Assembly (NCBI RefSeq): GCF_002368295.1
Contig: NZ_AP018248.1
Location: 2,973,977-3,037,976 of the forward strand
DNA: 64,000 bases
Source of the DNA: Tolypothrix tenuis PCC 7101
GTDB lineage: Bacteria; Cyanobacteriota; Cyanobacteriia; Cyanobacteriales; Nostocaceae
Direction of reading: 5' to 3'
Every line of letters begins with the position of its first letter. Position 1 is the first letter of the stretch. Under the pieces are notes generated by a model. That model was not told where the DNA came from and did no database searches. It saw only the letters and a program-made list of their open reading frames with translations. The translations under genes were made by a program, and so were the position numbers. Positions 63,373 to 64,000 of this stretch are shown piece after piece.

Positions 63373-64000
63373 TCAGCTTTCAGATGACTGAGAGATTAAA
63401 CCTGTCTCTATATAGATGGGATGTAGAATTTTTTTGATTTGTGGTAACTTTCTCGCAAAATATAAAGCTCCCAACGCACAACAAACTCCACCAAATAATA
63501 AAGAATTAGCAACTCCAATATAACTGGCTAAAGCCCCAAAAAATAAATTTCCAAAAGGTAGAATTCCTAAAAACCCTGTCGTGAATATACTAGTGACTCT
63601 ACCTCGTTTATTCTCATCTACAAGCACTAGTTGCACAAAATTACTAATCGCAGCTAGAGTTAAAGTATTAGTCATCCCCACAATAAAAATTAACACTAGA
63701 CAAATTTCTAACCTAGTTGCATGAGAAAACAGCATTAAACTGAAACCAAGAATTATTGTTGAAATTGATATAATTTTTTCCAATCCTATCGCTTGTCTAC
63801 GAAGAATTAAATAAAAACCTGCTACTATAGAGCCTAATGCCGAAGCTGTCATGATAAATCCCATAGTTTCAGCACTGCCATTTAAGATTTCTTTGGTAAA
63901 AACTGGCATTAAGTTCACATGGGTCATCACCATAAAACAAATCAAAACTTGTAAAATTAGTACATATTTAATAGGCAGAAATTCGTAAGAGAAAATAAAT
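63373..64000 (-). CDS. Major facilitator superfamily transporter, C-terminal part
   Basis: The frame is open from the window edge (the reverse strand reads IFSYEFLPIKYVLILQVLICF at the edge) to the TGA near 63373. About 209 residues are visible. Six hydrophobic helices, MGFIMTASALGSIVAGFYLILRR, the loop DENKRGRVTSIFTTGFLG and the final ALYFARKLPQIKKI match the second half of enterobactin-exporter-like MFS proteins. Such proteins are usually about 400 residues long, so the N-terminal half lies outside the window. The substrate is unknown. The ATG near 63933 should not be used as a start because homology continues upstream. Confidence 0.85.
   Translation of the reverse strand, partial: FIFSYEFLPIKYVLILQVLICFMVMTHVNLMPVFTKEILNGSAETMGFIMTASALGSIVAGFYLILRRQAIGLEKIISISTIILGFSLMLFSHATRLEICLVLIFIVGMTNTLTLAAISNFVQLVLVDENKRGRVTSIFTTGFLGILPFGNLFFGALASYIGVANSLLFGGVCCALGALYFARKLPQIKKILHPIYIETGLISQSSES

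Overview
The window is a 64 kb chromosomal segment of a filamentous, probably heterocyst-forming (Nostocales-type) cyanobacterium. The evidence is the very frequent HIP1 octamer GCGATCGC, dense arrays of seven-base tandem repeats (STRR type), and cyanobacterial families: fused ThiO-ThiG, a CruA-type lycopene cyclase, a Psb34-like small thylakoid protein, DUF2358, sucrose synthase, and a predicted origin beside dnaA. The species cannot be named from the sequence alone.

Layout. Positions 1-1420 hold the start of an ArsA-type ATPase, a DUF2358 protein and a conserved unknown. Positions 1573-11002 hold two copies of a divergent cassette (Ser/Thr kinase-like membrane protein facing an ammonium transporter), each with a perfect NtcA box. 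Between the copies sits a calcineurin-like phosphoesterase followed by a P-loop STAND (NB-ARC) ATPase. These two frames are joined by what looks like a textbook -1 programmed frameshift signal (A AAA AAG, 6-nt spacer, 10-bp stem). One of the two kinases has lost its catalytic Asp.

Positions 11115-20620 are mostly housekeeping: the Psb34-like protein, thiOG, citramalate synthase, CruA and a coiled-coil protein. Positions 21502-21786 carry six DnaA boxes (predicted oriC) just 3' of dnaA. Then follow an HtrA-type protease, peptide deformylase, and a TetR/glutathione S-transferase/PPOX-fold locus with two tandem operators. Next are dhaK and dhaL, split by an inverted pectate-lyase-fold lipoprotein gene.

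Positions 32495-40655 encode a two-partner secretion pair. The 2092-residue exoprotein combines a haemagglutinin domain, a beta-helix, Big-1-like repeats and a C-terminal CHAT protease domain; its TpsB pore follows. After a Rieske protein comes a nested pair of small transposon-like elements (41500-42057) and a desaturase-SDR fusion. Positions 44156-47002 encode an EACC1-like small protein and a caspase with an EF-hand-like loop, a membrane helix and an extracellular LivK-like sensor. A VapBC-like toxin-antitoxin pair and mutS follow. The last 13 kb carries a histidine kinase, a GH57/DUF3536 glycosidase, a Ca2+/H+ antiporter, two peptidoglycan-binding proteins, sucrose synthase, a 38-residue membrane microprotein and a truncated MFS transporter.

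Themes. Three unrelated candidates for conflict, cell-death or signalling systems lie within 42 kb: phosphoesterase-STAND, secreted CHAT, and EACC1-caspase-sensor. Heptanucleotide repeats occupy most intergenic gaps and appear to have entered three essential-type coding regions in frame (citramalate synthase, CruA, MutS). All functions are inferred from motifs read by eye; no database search was run.
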